A DNA stretch of 10,275 bases, taken from positions 1-10,275 of the forward strand of contig ONYJ01000107.1 in assembly GCA_900322025.1 (NCBI GenBank). Reading direction: 5' to 3'. Positions within the stretch are counted from its first letter, which is position 1. Every line of letters begins with the position of its first letter. The position numbers and the translations under genes were made by a program. This document shows positions 1 through 6,428 of this stretch, one piece after another. This DNA comes from an uncultured Bacteroidales bacterium. GTDB lineage: Bacteria; Bacteroidota; Bacteroidia; Bacteroidales; UBA932. A model generated the notes under the pieces. That model had not been told where the DNA came from. It saw only the letters and a list, made by a program, of their open reading frames with translations, and searched no databases.

Positions 1-45
1 CAGAAAACATGCTGCTACTGCAACTAAATAAAAGAGTTTTTTCAT
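1..45 (-). CDS. N-terminus of an exported protein (partial)
   Basis: The minus strand reads ATG at 45-43 followed by 14 more open codons to the window edge, giving MKKLFYLVAVAACFL. A short basic start followed by a hydrophobic stretch is the beginning of a Sec signal peptide. The Cys at residue 13 could be a lipobox Cys, but the residues before it (VAVAAC) fit only loosely and the region is short. The gene lies 139 bp downstream of the barrel gene on the same strand, so it could be co-transcribed. I found no TAnnTTTG box directly upstream of it. The function cannot be known because the rest of the gene is outside the window. Confidence 0.6.
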   Translation of the reverse strand, partial: MKKLFYLVAVAACFL

Positions 46-92
46 TGTAATATAATTTTAAGGTTAATGTAAATAAATGTTTATTGTCGTGT

Positions 93-145
93 CTATCGGC
101 TGCTTACTGCAACTTCTTGCTGCGGCAAGCAACACTGCAAGATAG
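93..145 (-). repeat. Intergenic stem-loop element
   Basis: Read on the minus strand, this 53-nt stretch starts with CTATCTTGC and ends with GCAGCCGATAG. These pair over nine positions (one of them a G-T wobble) with a two-base CC bulge. Inside is a second hairpin with arms CTTGC and GCAAG around a CGCA loop. It sits between the stop of the barrel gene and the start of the next minus-strand gene. No T-run follows, so it is not a standard rho-independent terminator. It could be an mRNA 3' end structure, a leader element of the downstream gene, or chance. Confidence 0.35.
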
Positions 146-184
146 TTTTTTTGTATGGCTTTTCAAAGCTATACTATAAATTTT

Positions 185-3064
185 TTAGAAAGCCATTCTA
201 AAAGCAGTGCTTTCTGCCTTGCGGGTATGGGCTGCATTCATTTTTCCAAAATTCCATTTTACGCCAAACAACACATATCGTCCCATAATAAGACGGTAAG
301 TGTCTTCTTGATAGTTATCAGTAATTGTGTGGGTTAAATTATGTGTTTGGTTGAGTATGTCTTTTACCTTTACGCTAAAGTTAAAGGCACGTATGCTCTT
401 AGATATTTCTAAATTCCACTGCCATTCCGGCTTGCCGTATCCCTGTGAGTATCCTTTATAGAACACATAGGCAATGTCGGAATTAAATTCCCAGTCGCGC
501 GGGGCGGTATATGAAGCTTCTGCATAGAATTTTGTTTGTAAGGTATTCATATTCAAATCGGGATTCAGAGAGTATTTGGATATGTTGGCAGAAGTTGATG
601 CGCCTACCCTCATGTTGTAACTCTTCTGATTGTATTTGACGCTCAGGCTTACTTCCGGAGAGAAGTATTTGGTATTACTTTCTTTAAAGCCGCTGGCACC
701 ACTATAGAAGCGATTTCCTTTTGCATCGCCCCAGAAGTCGTTCATAAAGGTACTGTAATCGAAGTTGTCTTTATCTAAAGGCGCAAGTGTTTCTGTTGTC
801 TGGTAAGTGGTAGTGGCGGAGTATGAGGAGCGTGTTCCTATGCTCAAAGACCATATCTTTTTCTTATCCAACATGGTTGTATAGTTTGCAATAATAAAGG
901 CTGAGATGCTTGGTTTCTTAGAGTTTGCCGGTATTGAGTAGCGTATTCCATCTGTATCAAACCATCTTACATAATTTATAGGTTTTGAGGTAAGCGATAG
1001 AGTAGTAAATATCATTAAAGACGAAAATGTTTTAGGATTGTTGTAGGTGTAATCCCCGTTAAATAAAGTATTTACTGTAGGCTTTAGGTAAATGTTCCCA
1101 ACACTTAGGTTGGTAGGATTTGCAATGTTGAGCACGGGTATCATGCGTGAGGCTGCCGGATTTTGACTGTTGCTTGAGATTCTGAGGCTGTAGTGGTTGA
1201 AGCCATTGCGGTGAATCACCGTGAGGATGGGCCTGATATACCAATTCCATTCTCCTTTGCCGGTGGTATCGCAAACATTAAAACTTTTGGCGTATGTTTC
1301 GTTTAGCCTTCCGTCTAATATGGTGCCGAATGTTATCCAGCTTTGCGCTCTAAATTTGTATTGTATGGTGAGCTCGTTGCTTTGGTTAATTGTATGCGTT
1401 TTGTTTTCAGATGAATAATAGTTGTTCTTACCAAATTCGTCAAAGGCGTCTCTTATGTTTTTGTTGTGAGAATAGGTGAAAGATGTTGTGGCAGATAATG
1501 TAATCTTACTTCCGATAGGTTCTGCATACAATATACTGCCTCTTGTGCTAACATCCCACCCATCGGAAATATATTCCATTGTACGATTTTCTTCGGCTGT
1601 AGGTGTGATTATATTGGTTGTTTCTAAGCTGTTTCCGTTGCTGTTAGAGTAGCCTACAAATGTCATGAATTGCAATTGCCTGTTCTTCTTATTCCATAAA
1701 TCGCTGAGTGTTAGGGTAGCTGATAAATTAGTGGTGCGCTCCTGCGAGTATTCTTTTGATAGGTTTGTGCTTGTGTTTAGCCACTCCTCATTTTTAGACG
1801 ATTCTGTGGCGCCATTGCTGAACAGATTTATTTTGTTGTATCTGAAGATAGGGCTTACCCTAAAGCGTATTTTACCTGTTTCTTTTTCGAGTTCGACATC
1901 GGCCGCAAGGCTGTTTATGTATTGCCGGTTAGAAGTTTTTGAGTTCGTGAAAATATCGCCACTGCTTTGATATGTAATTCTTTCTGTTTTAGCCCCTGAT
2001 TCTGTATCGGTGTATTTGTAGTTGGCTCCAACCGTAGTTTCTATATTCTTTATTCTGGTTGTGTTTGCATTTATGCCGAGCTGAATGGCGGAGGAGAGTC
2101 CTTGATTAAAACTTCCTACATTTACTCCATCTGTGAAAATCATCATAACGGCATTGCCGTCGTTAACATTTTGTACATTGCCAACAAAGGTATTCTGATC
2201 TTTGTCTGAGTAGGCCGATACGAGAGTGTTGCCGCCATAGAGAAATCCACGATTATCTCGCAGAGCTTCTTCGTTATTTTTACTCAAGGTAGTGCCGCCC
2301 TTAACTCCGGCATTGCCAAACCACCCCTTTTCGTATTGTTTCTTTAGTCCCACATCCAGTATTTTTTCTTTAGAACCATCTTGGACACCTGTATTGCGTG
2401 TGTTTTCAGACTCTCTGTCTATTACGCGTATCTTATCTACTATGGCGGCAGGCAGGTTATTCAAGGCCGTGCTTTGATCGCTGAAAAAGAAAGTTCTACC
2501 ACCCACTGTGAGTCTGTCTATGGCCTCTCCGTTGAATGTTACCTTGCCTTCTTCTGTAATCTCCATTCCCGGCATTTTTTTTATGAGGTCTTTAAGCATG
2601 GCGTTGCTTCCCACCTTAAAGGAAGATGCATTGAATTCTATGGTATCCTGCTTCATCACGATAGGGTTCCCTACATCGCTTACCACAATGGCAGACAAGA
2701 AATTATCATCCTGTTTCAGTTTTATTTCTCCTAAATCAACAATCCTTTCTCTAAAATACTTTTCCTTAATATATGTTTTGTACCCCATCATTTCTATGTG
2801 GATGATGTAGTTTCCGTAAGGAACCTCGGTGAGTTTGGCTACTCCTGCGGTATCGGTTATGGTAAAATTGGTGATTGTGGTATCTTTTACCGGCACTATG
2901 TAGAAAGAGGCAAATGCTAATGCTTCATTGGTTAGCGAGTCCTTGACTTTGGCTCTCACCTCACTCAGTCTTCCTGCAAACATATTGTCGTTGAGGATAA
3001 AAACCTGAGCTTTTGCAGACAGTCCTAATAGTATGATTGTTAGTAAAAGATATATACGCTTCAT
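185..3064 (-). CDS. TonB-receptor-like outer-membrane beta-barrel protein
   Basis: This 959-residue protein is predicted to sit in the outer membrane. It starts with a Sec signal peptide (MKRIYLLLTIILLGLSAKAQ, cleavage near residue 19). A carboxypeptidase-regulatory-like beta-sandwich follows at about 37-118, with the typical ending YGNYIIHIEMMGY. A plug-like segment at about 125-245 contains AIVVSD, DTIEFNASSFK and NLPAAIVDKIRV, hallmarks of the Bacteroidota outer-membrane beta-barrel family related to TonB-dependent receptors. The rest, to residue 959, is a run of amphipathic strands rich in aromatic residues and Asn/Ser/Thr, ending with a strand YVLFGVKWNFG and a short basic tail ending in Phe. 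I chose the ATG at 3064 because it opens the signal peptide and lies about 40 bp from a good -7 box; an upstream in-frame ATG would place coding sequence over that promoter. There is no SusD partner next to it, so it is probably not a glycan-uptake pair. The substrate is unknown. Confidence 0.88.
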   Translation of the reverse strand: MKRIYLLLTIILLGLSAKAQVFILNDNMFAGRLSEVRAKVKDSLTNEALAFASFYIVPVKDTTITNFTITDTAGVAKLTEVPYGNYIIHIEMMGYKTYIKEKYFRERIVDLGEIKLKQDDNFLSAIVVSDVGNPIVMKQDTIEFNASSFKVGSNAMLKDLIKKMPGMEITEEGKVTFNGEAIDRLTVGGRTFFFSDQSTALNNLPAAIVDKIRVIDRESENTRNTGVQDGSKEKILDVGLKKQYEKGWFGNAGVKGGTTLSKNNEEALRDNRGFLYGGNTLVSAYSDKDQNTFVGNVQNVNDGNAVMMIFTDGVNVGSFNQGLSSAIQLGINANTTRIKNIETTVGANYKYTDTESGAKTERITYQSSGDIFTNSKTSNRQYINSLAADVELEKETGKIRFRVSPIFRYNKINLFSNGATESSKNEEWLNTSTNLSKEYSQERTTNLSATLTLSDLWNKKNRQLQFMTFVGYSNSNGNSLETTNIITPTAEENRTMEYISDGWDVSTRGSILYAEPIGSKITLSATTSFTYSHNKNIRDAFDEFGKNNYYSSENKTHTINQSNELTIQYKFRAQSWITFGTILDGRLNETYAKSFNVCDTTGKGEWNWYIRPILTVIHRNGFNHYSLRISSNSQNPAASRMIPVLNIANPTNLSVGNIYLKPTVNTLFNGDYTYNNPKTFSSLMIFTTLSLTSKPINYVRWFDTDGIRYSIPANSKKPSISAFIIANYTTMLDKKKIWSLSIGTRSSYSATTTYQTTETLAPLDKDNFDYSTFMNDFWGDAKGNRFYSGASGFKESNTKYFSPEVSLSVKYNQKSYNMRVGASTSANISKYSLNPDLNMNTLQTKFYAEASYTAPRDWEFNSDIAYVFYKGYSQGYGKPEWQWNLEISKSIRAFNFSVKVKDILNQTHNLTHTITDNYQEDTYRLIMGRYVLFGVKWNFGKMNAAHTRKAESTAFRMAF

Positions 3065-3105
3065 AAAAAGTGGGATATTTATTGTTTTAACAGTTATGCA
3101 TCTGG

Positions 3106-3137
3106 CAAAGATAAAAAAATTATGTAGGTAAAAAAAA
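3106..3137 (-). promoter_or_regulatory. Promoter of the barrel gene
   Basis: On the minus strand TATCTTTG (3113-3106) matches the Bacteroidota -7 consensus TAnnTTTG exactly. It lies 41 bp before the chosen ATG. The -33 position falls in a run of eight T (3137-3130), a partial match to TTTG. A second run of seven T (3119-3113) lies in the spacer next to the -7 box. The match is by eye against the known consensus. Confidence 0.5.
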
Positions 3138-3255
3138 CTTATGTAAGTTGCCATCCTAAAGTATAGTGTGCTTTTAGAAGATGTTTTGTATGAAACTCTT
3201 AACGAGGTAGGTAATATAGAGGCTTTGGAAGGTAAACTTTTAACTTAGCTTTAGT

Positions 3256-4401
3256 ATGCAGCGAATAATCTTTCATATAGATGTTAATTCTGCCTTTCTT
3301 AGTTGGACGGCGGTTAAGTTGATGAGCGAGGGTTGGAACGATATTCGTTTAGTGCCGTCTGTGGTTTCAGGCGATCCTAAGGACAGGCGTAGTATAATTA
3401 CCGCCGCCTCCATTCCGGCCAAAAAACTTCGAGTTAAAGTTGCTCAGCCCCTGTCTATGGCATTGCGTACCTGCCCCTCATTAGTTATAGTCAGAGGCGA
3501 CTGGGAGTGGTATAAACTCTGTTCCGATAGATTTATTGCTATTTGCAGGAGTTATTCTCCTGTGTTGCAGCAGTTTAGTATAGATGAATGCTTTATAGAT
3601 ATGTCTTTTTGTTGTAAAGCAGAAGATGCAGTGTCTGTAGCATTAAAACTCAAAGACGAAATTAAGACTCGTTTGGGGTTTACTGTAAATATTGGAATAG
3701 GCCCAAATAAACTGTTGGCTAAAATGGCTTCAGATTTTGAAAAGCCAGACAAGGTGCATACTTTGTGGCAGCACGAAATTCAGGAGAAGATGTGGCCGTT
3801 GGAGGTTAGAAGTTTGTTATGGGTAGGAAGAAAAACCGAGGAGCGTTTGCTCGCACACGGCATTAAAACAATAGGGGAATTGGCAGGGATGGAGCTTGCT
3901 CAACTGATAAATCTTTTTGGAAGAAAGTTTGGCCAACAGCTTCACGATAATGCAAATGGTCTTGATGATTCTGAAGTAGAAACCGAAATTGCGGAGGCTA
4001 AGAGTTATAGTGCAGAAAGAACATTTCCTAAAGATTATACCAACCCTAAAGATATAGACAGGGCATTGTTCAAAGTGGCTTGTATTGTTGCTCATCGTAT
4101 AAGGCGCGATAATTTTAGGGCGCATACAGTATCTGTCTTTATAAAGCATAAAGACTTTTCCGTTGCACAAAAGCAGATGTCTTTAGCTCAACCTACAGAC
4201 ATTACGGCAGTTATACTTAATGCAGCTCGTGTAATGTTGGGCGAGCTTTGGGATGGAGTAACTCCCCTAAGGCAGGTAGGGCTCGGGGTTTCTAAGCTAA
4301 CTCACGAACCGGCATTGCAAATGTCTTTATTTGAAGAACCCAAGATGGAATATTATCGCAAGTGGGATAGGCAATACGATGAGCAGCAAGAAAAACTGTA
4401 G
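3256..4401 (+). CDS. dinB: Y-family DNA polymerase (DNA polymerase IV-like)
   Basis: This 381-residue protein is a translesion DNA polymerase of the Y family, able to copy past damaged bases with low fidelity. The palm starts with HIDVNSAFLSW (7-17), giving the first catalytic Asp at residue 9 and a likely steric-gate Phe at 14. The second catalytic pair is in SIDE (108-111, Asp110 and Glu111). IGIGPNKLLAKMASD (146-160) is the conserved finger/palm signature. A helix-hairpin-helix thumb spans about 180-235 and the little finger starts near SYSAERTF (250-257). QMSLF (355-359) near the C-terminus resembles a beta-clamp binding motif. The HIDVNSAFLSW form, with Asn where DinB often has Asp, resembles versions seen in Clostridia and some Bacteroidota. 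No UmuD-like partner is adjacent. It diverges from the barrel gene across 191 bp, and I found no convincing promoter or LexA-type site. The family is certain; the exact subfamily (DinB or UmuC-like) is less so. Confidence 0.92.
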   Translation: MQRIIFHIDVNSAFLSWTAVKLMSEGWNDIRLVPSVVSGDPKDRRSIITAASIPAKKLRVKVAQPLSMALRTCPSLVIVRGDWEWYKLCSDRFIAICRSYSPVLQQFSIDECFIDMSFCCKAEDAVSVALKLKDEIKTRLGFTVNIGIGPNKLLAKMASDFEKPDKVHTLWQHEIQEKMWPLEVRSLLWVGRKTEERLLAHGIKTIGELAGMELAQLINLFGRKFGQQLHDNANGLDDSEVETEIAEAKSYSAERTFPKDYTNPKDIDRALFKVACIVAHRIRRDNFRAHTVSVFIKHKDFSVAQKQMSLAQPTDITAVILNAARVMLGELWDGVTPLRQVGLGVSKLTHEPALQMSLFEEPKMEYYRKWDRQYDEQQEKL

Positions 4402-4494
4402 GCAGGTTCTAAATTCCGCCAATTATATAATAAGGGAATTTGTAGGTGCTAAAATTTTCTAAGAGACTGCAGATAAGCCGTAAACTAATCTTTG

Positions 4495-4567
4495 TGGAGC
4501 ATAGGGGAGTCGGACCCCTGACCTTTTGAATGCCATTCAAACGCTCTACCAACTGAGCTAATGCCCC
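4495..4567 (-). tRNA. tRNA-Ala (anticodon GGC)
   Basis: The minus strand folds as a complete 73-nt cloverleaf. The acceptor arms are GGGGCAT and ATGCTCC with one G-T pair. The D-arm is GCTC-AGTTGGTA-GAGC. The anticodon stem is TTTGA/TCAAA around loop ATGGCAT, giving anticodon GGC, which reads Ala codon GCC. The variable loop is AGGTC and the T-stem is AGGGG/CCCCT. The discriminator is A and the 3' CCA is not encoded (the next bases are CAA), so it must be added after transcription. The T-loop reads TCCGACT, with C at position 55 where U is almost universal. The gene lies between the convergent polymerase and dipeptidase genes and is read in the same direction as the dipeptidase. Confidence 0.96.
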
Positions 4568-4577
4568 ATTAACGCTG

Positions 4578-4608
4578 CAAATTTAACAACAATTATCTTT
4601 ATTGCAAA
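4578..4608 (-). promoter_or_regulatory. Promoter of tRNA-Ala
   Basis: On the minus strand TTTG (4608-4605) and TAAATTTG (4585-4578) are separated by 19 bp. This fits the Bacteroidota -33/-7 pattern TTTG-N19-TAnnTTTG closely. The -7 box ends 10 bp before the mature tRNA 5' end, so the primary transcript would carry only a very short leader. Confidence 0.75.
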
Positions 4609-4677
4609 TGAGAATTACTTCTCGGCTTTTGGGCATTTGCCCTTTTTGCGCATTTGCAGACTCTTTGCACTGGCTAT

Positions 4678-6348
4678 TTATTTCTTCTGCTCCGGATGAA
4701 TATAGCGATTGCCGGTTTGCTGTTTAACGGTTTCTATAAATGCCGGTGCATAGGCCGGAGAGGTGTGTCGTCCGGGTACAAACTCGCCATCTTTTGATGG
4801 TAGCATTATTTGGTCGTTATGTTTTACTATCAAGAATTTAGCAAGTTTATCCCATCGCTTCATCATCTTGTCTGTATATTGCTCTGTTTTGCGTGTAAGA
4901 AAACTGCTTAATTCGGCGGGAGTCATTTTTTGTGCTGCTTCTTCTACTTTCTTTTGGTCTTCTGCATAGTAGTCTTCTAACTCTTTTTGTGCATCTTTAA
5001 GATCGGGATACATGGCGCTCCATCTTGGGTATATCATATTGGCAACAAAATTATTCATCCAAAATGCGCTTTCTGTTGAGAACTCTCTATTGTTGTTGTT
5101 TTCTCTGCGGAAAGCCTCCGGCACTCTTGTAATACCACAATATACAGGTACATACGCCACCATTGTTGCATCGTCCATATTGAAGTAGGTAACTCCGCCA
5201 AGGGCATTTGGTAGCCAACTTCTCATTTGGCATACCATTGTCATTCCACTTTGAGGGCAGCCTATTGGTCTTTCTCTGAACATTTTGGTTGAGTCTGCAC
5301 TGTAGAATGTAGTAGGCTGATTACGGTATGGGGAGGCCCATGGTCCGGCACTTATATCCACGGTCATATCAAGAGCAGTACCCTCATAATGATCTCTCAT
5401 GTCGTCCATTAGATCTCTTACGCTAACTGGTTTGTTTGGCTTAATCCAAAGCGGAAGGTGGTCTATGGTTTCTGTATTGCCATTGATAAATGGGAGGTAG
5501 GAGTCTATTTCCTTGGTATTGTAGTGTTTGCGGAAAAAACTCCATACTCTGGCTTCGCAGAAGCGAATCTTGCTGAAATCTAATGGGCCGTAAGCTTCTC
5601 TAAAGCTGAAATTGGCATCTGTGCCATTATAAAATCCCATTTCGCGAGCAAAGGATATAACATCTGCAGAATACATACATTCATTTTCTACAATGCAGAA
5701 TCCTAATTTTTTATCTGCTTTTTTAGCCTGCGGAAATTGCTGAATTCTACTTGAGTTGGCGTATGCAGAAATGCAATCGTCTGGTAAGCGGAGCGCTACC
5801 CATACAGCTCCTTTGCGATCTTTTCCTTTTCCTATCATTTCCATAATCCAAGCTTCGTTCTTATCGCAAACGGCAAAAGATTCTCCTGTAGAATTATAGC
5901 CATATTCCTGCACCAGTTGGTGCATAATAGCAATGGCTTCTCTTGCGGTGCCGGCTCTCTGAAGTGTGATGTGCATAAGGCTAAAGTAATCGAGATATCC
6001 GTCTGGATTGTGTAGCTCTTTTCTTCCGCCCCATGTGGTTTCTACGATAGTAACCTGCTGGTCGTTCATCAGGCCTACTACTCCGTGGGTGTAGGGAGCC
6101 TGGGCTATCAATCTTTGGGTGTTTTGCGGGCCCCAGCCCCTGATGTTTAGCATTTCTCCGGCAGGATGCATACCCGGGGTATAGTAAGATAGTGCTGATA
6201 TAAAACCGAATGAATCGCAATTATATGTACACATTACGCTTCCATCTGTGGAAGCTTTCTTTCCAACGATTAGTGTTGTGCAGGCTTCTGTTTGTTGTGG
6301 ACAGACAATAAGCAGTGCTGCCAGTGCGATAATAAGGATACGTTTCAT
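4678..6348 (-). CDS. Exported C69-family dipeptidase
   Basis: This 556-residue protein belongs to peptidase family C69 (PepD-like dipeptidases), N-terminal-nucleophile hydrolases that cleave dipeptides. A Sec signal (MKRILIIALAALLIVCPQQTEA) is followed at once by Cys23 in CTTLIVGKKASTDGS, the family's nucleophile motif. Signal peptidase I cleavage after Ala22 would therefore both export the enzyme and expose the catalytic Cys as residue 1. Other family features are ETTWGGR (103-109), GESFAVCDKNEAWIMEM (155-171) and ISAYANSSRI (193-202). A charged helical segment, possibly coiled coil, spans about 448-510. The length is close to that of other large Bacteroidota C69 enzymes. It probably acts in the periplasm or outside the cell, feeding amino acids from peptides. 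It diverges from the SulP gene and has its own -7 box. No strong terminator is visible before the downstream tRNA, though that gene has its own promoter. Confidence 0.9.
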   Translation of the reverse strand: MKRILIIALAALLIVCPQQTEACTTLIVGKKASTDGSVMCTYNCDSFGFISALSYYTPGMHPAGEMLNIRGWGPQNTQRLIAQAPYTHGVVGLMNDQQVTIVETTWGGRKELHNPDGYLDYFSLMHITLQRAGTAREAIAIMHQLVQEYGYNSTGESFAVCDKNEAWIMEMIGKGKDRKGAVWVALRLPDDCISAYANSSRIQQFPQAKKADKKLGFCIVENECMYSADVISFAREMGFYNGTDANFSFREAYGPLDFSKIRFCEARVWSFFRKHYNTKEIDSYLPFINGNTETIDHLPLWIKPNKPVSVRDLMDDMRDHYEGTALDMTVDISAGPWASPYRNQPTTFYSADSTKMFRERPIGCPQSGMTMVCQMRSWLPNALGGVTYFNMDDATMVAYVPVYCGITRVPEAFRRENNNNREFSTESAFWMNNFVANMIYPRWSAMYPDLKDAQKELEDYYAEDQKKVEEAAQKMTPAELSSFLTRKTEQYTDKMMKRWDKLAKFLIVKHNDQIMLPSKDGEFVPGRHTSPAYAPAFIETVKQQTGNRYIHPEQKK

Positions 6349-6372
6349 ATTTTAAAGTGCTTAATTTCTTTT

Positions 6373-6380
6373 CAAATTTA
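6373..6380 (-). promoter_or_regulatory. -7 box of the dipeptidase gene
   Basis: TAAATTTG on the minus strand is an exact match to TAnnTTTG, 24 bp before the dipeptidase ATG (6348). The matching -33 region would fall near 6400-6403 and has no TTTG. That region overlaps the -7 box of the divergent transporter gene. Confidence 0.5.
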
Positions 6381-6397
6381 GTAATTATTATAAATTG

Positions 6398-6405
6398 TAT
6401 TTTTG
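6398..6405 (+). promoter_or_regulatory. -7 box of the SulP gene
   Basis: TATTTTTG is an exact match to TAnnTTTG, 23 bp before the SulP ATG (6429). The -33 position, 19 bp upstream, is A/T-rich with only a weak TTTA. The two divergent -7 boxes are 17 bp apart. Confidence 0.5.
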
Positions 6406-6428
6406 CAGAAGATTTTGGATAAGTTTTT

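Noticed and set aside
3065..3154. A 30-residue N-terminal extension of the barrel protein from an upstream in-frame ATG at 3154
   Set aside because: It would bury the signal peptide and run across the best -7 box; the ATG at 3064 starts a normal Sec signal.
3246..3253. TAGCTTTA as a -7 box for the polymerase gene
   Set aside because: It ends only 2 bp before the ATG, so transcription would start inside the coding region.
4411..4441. AAATTCC/GGAATTT inverted repeat after the polymerase gene as a terminator
   Set aside because: A/T-rich 7-bp stem, 17-nt loop and no T-run on either strand; too weak to call.
4495..4567. The tRNA 3' end as an integration site for a mobile element
   Set aside because: No second copy of the tRNA end, no integrase and no mobile genes are visible in the window.
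4631..4647. GGGC-ATTT-GCCC followed by five T as a plus-strand terminator
   Set aside because: The stem is only 4-5 bp and no plus-strand gene ends nearby; the polymerase gene ends 230 bp earlier.
6280..6348. The C69 dipeptidase as a lipoprotein, because a Cys follows the signal region
   Set aside because: The residues before Cys23 (QTEA) do not fit a lipobox, and the Cys is the family's catalytic nucleophile.
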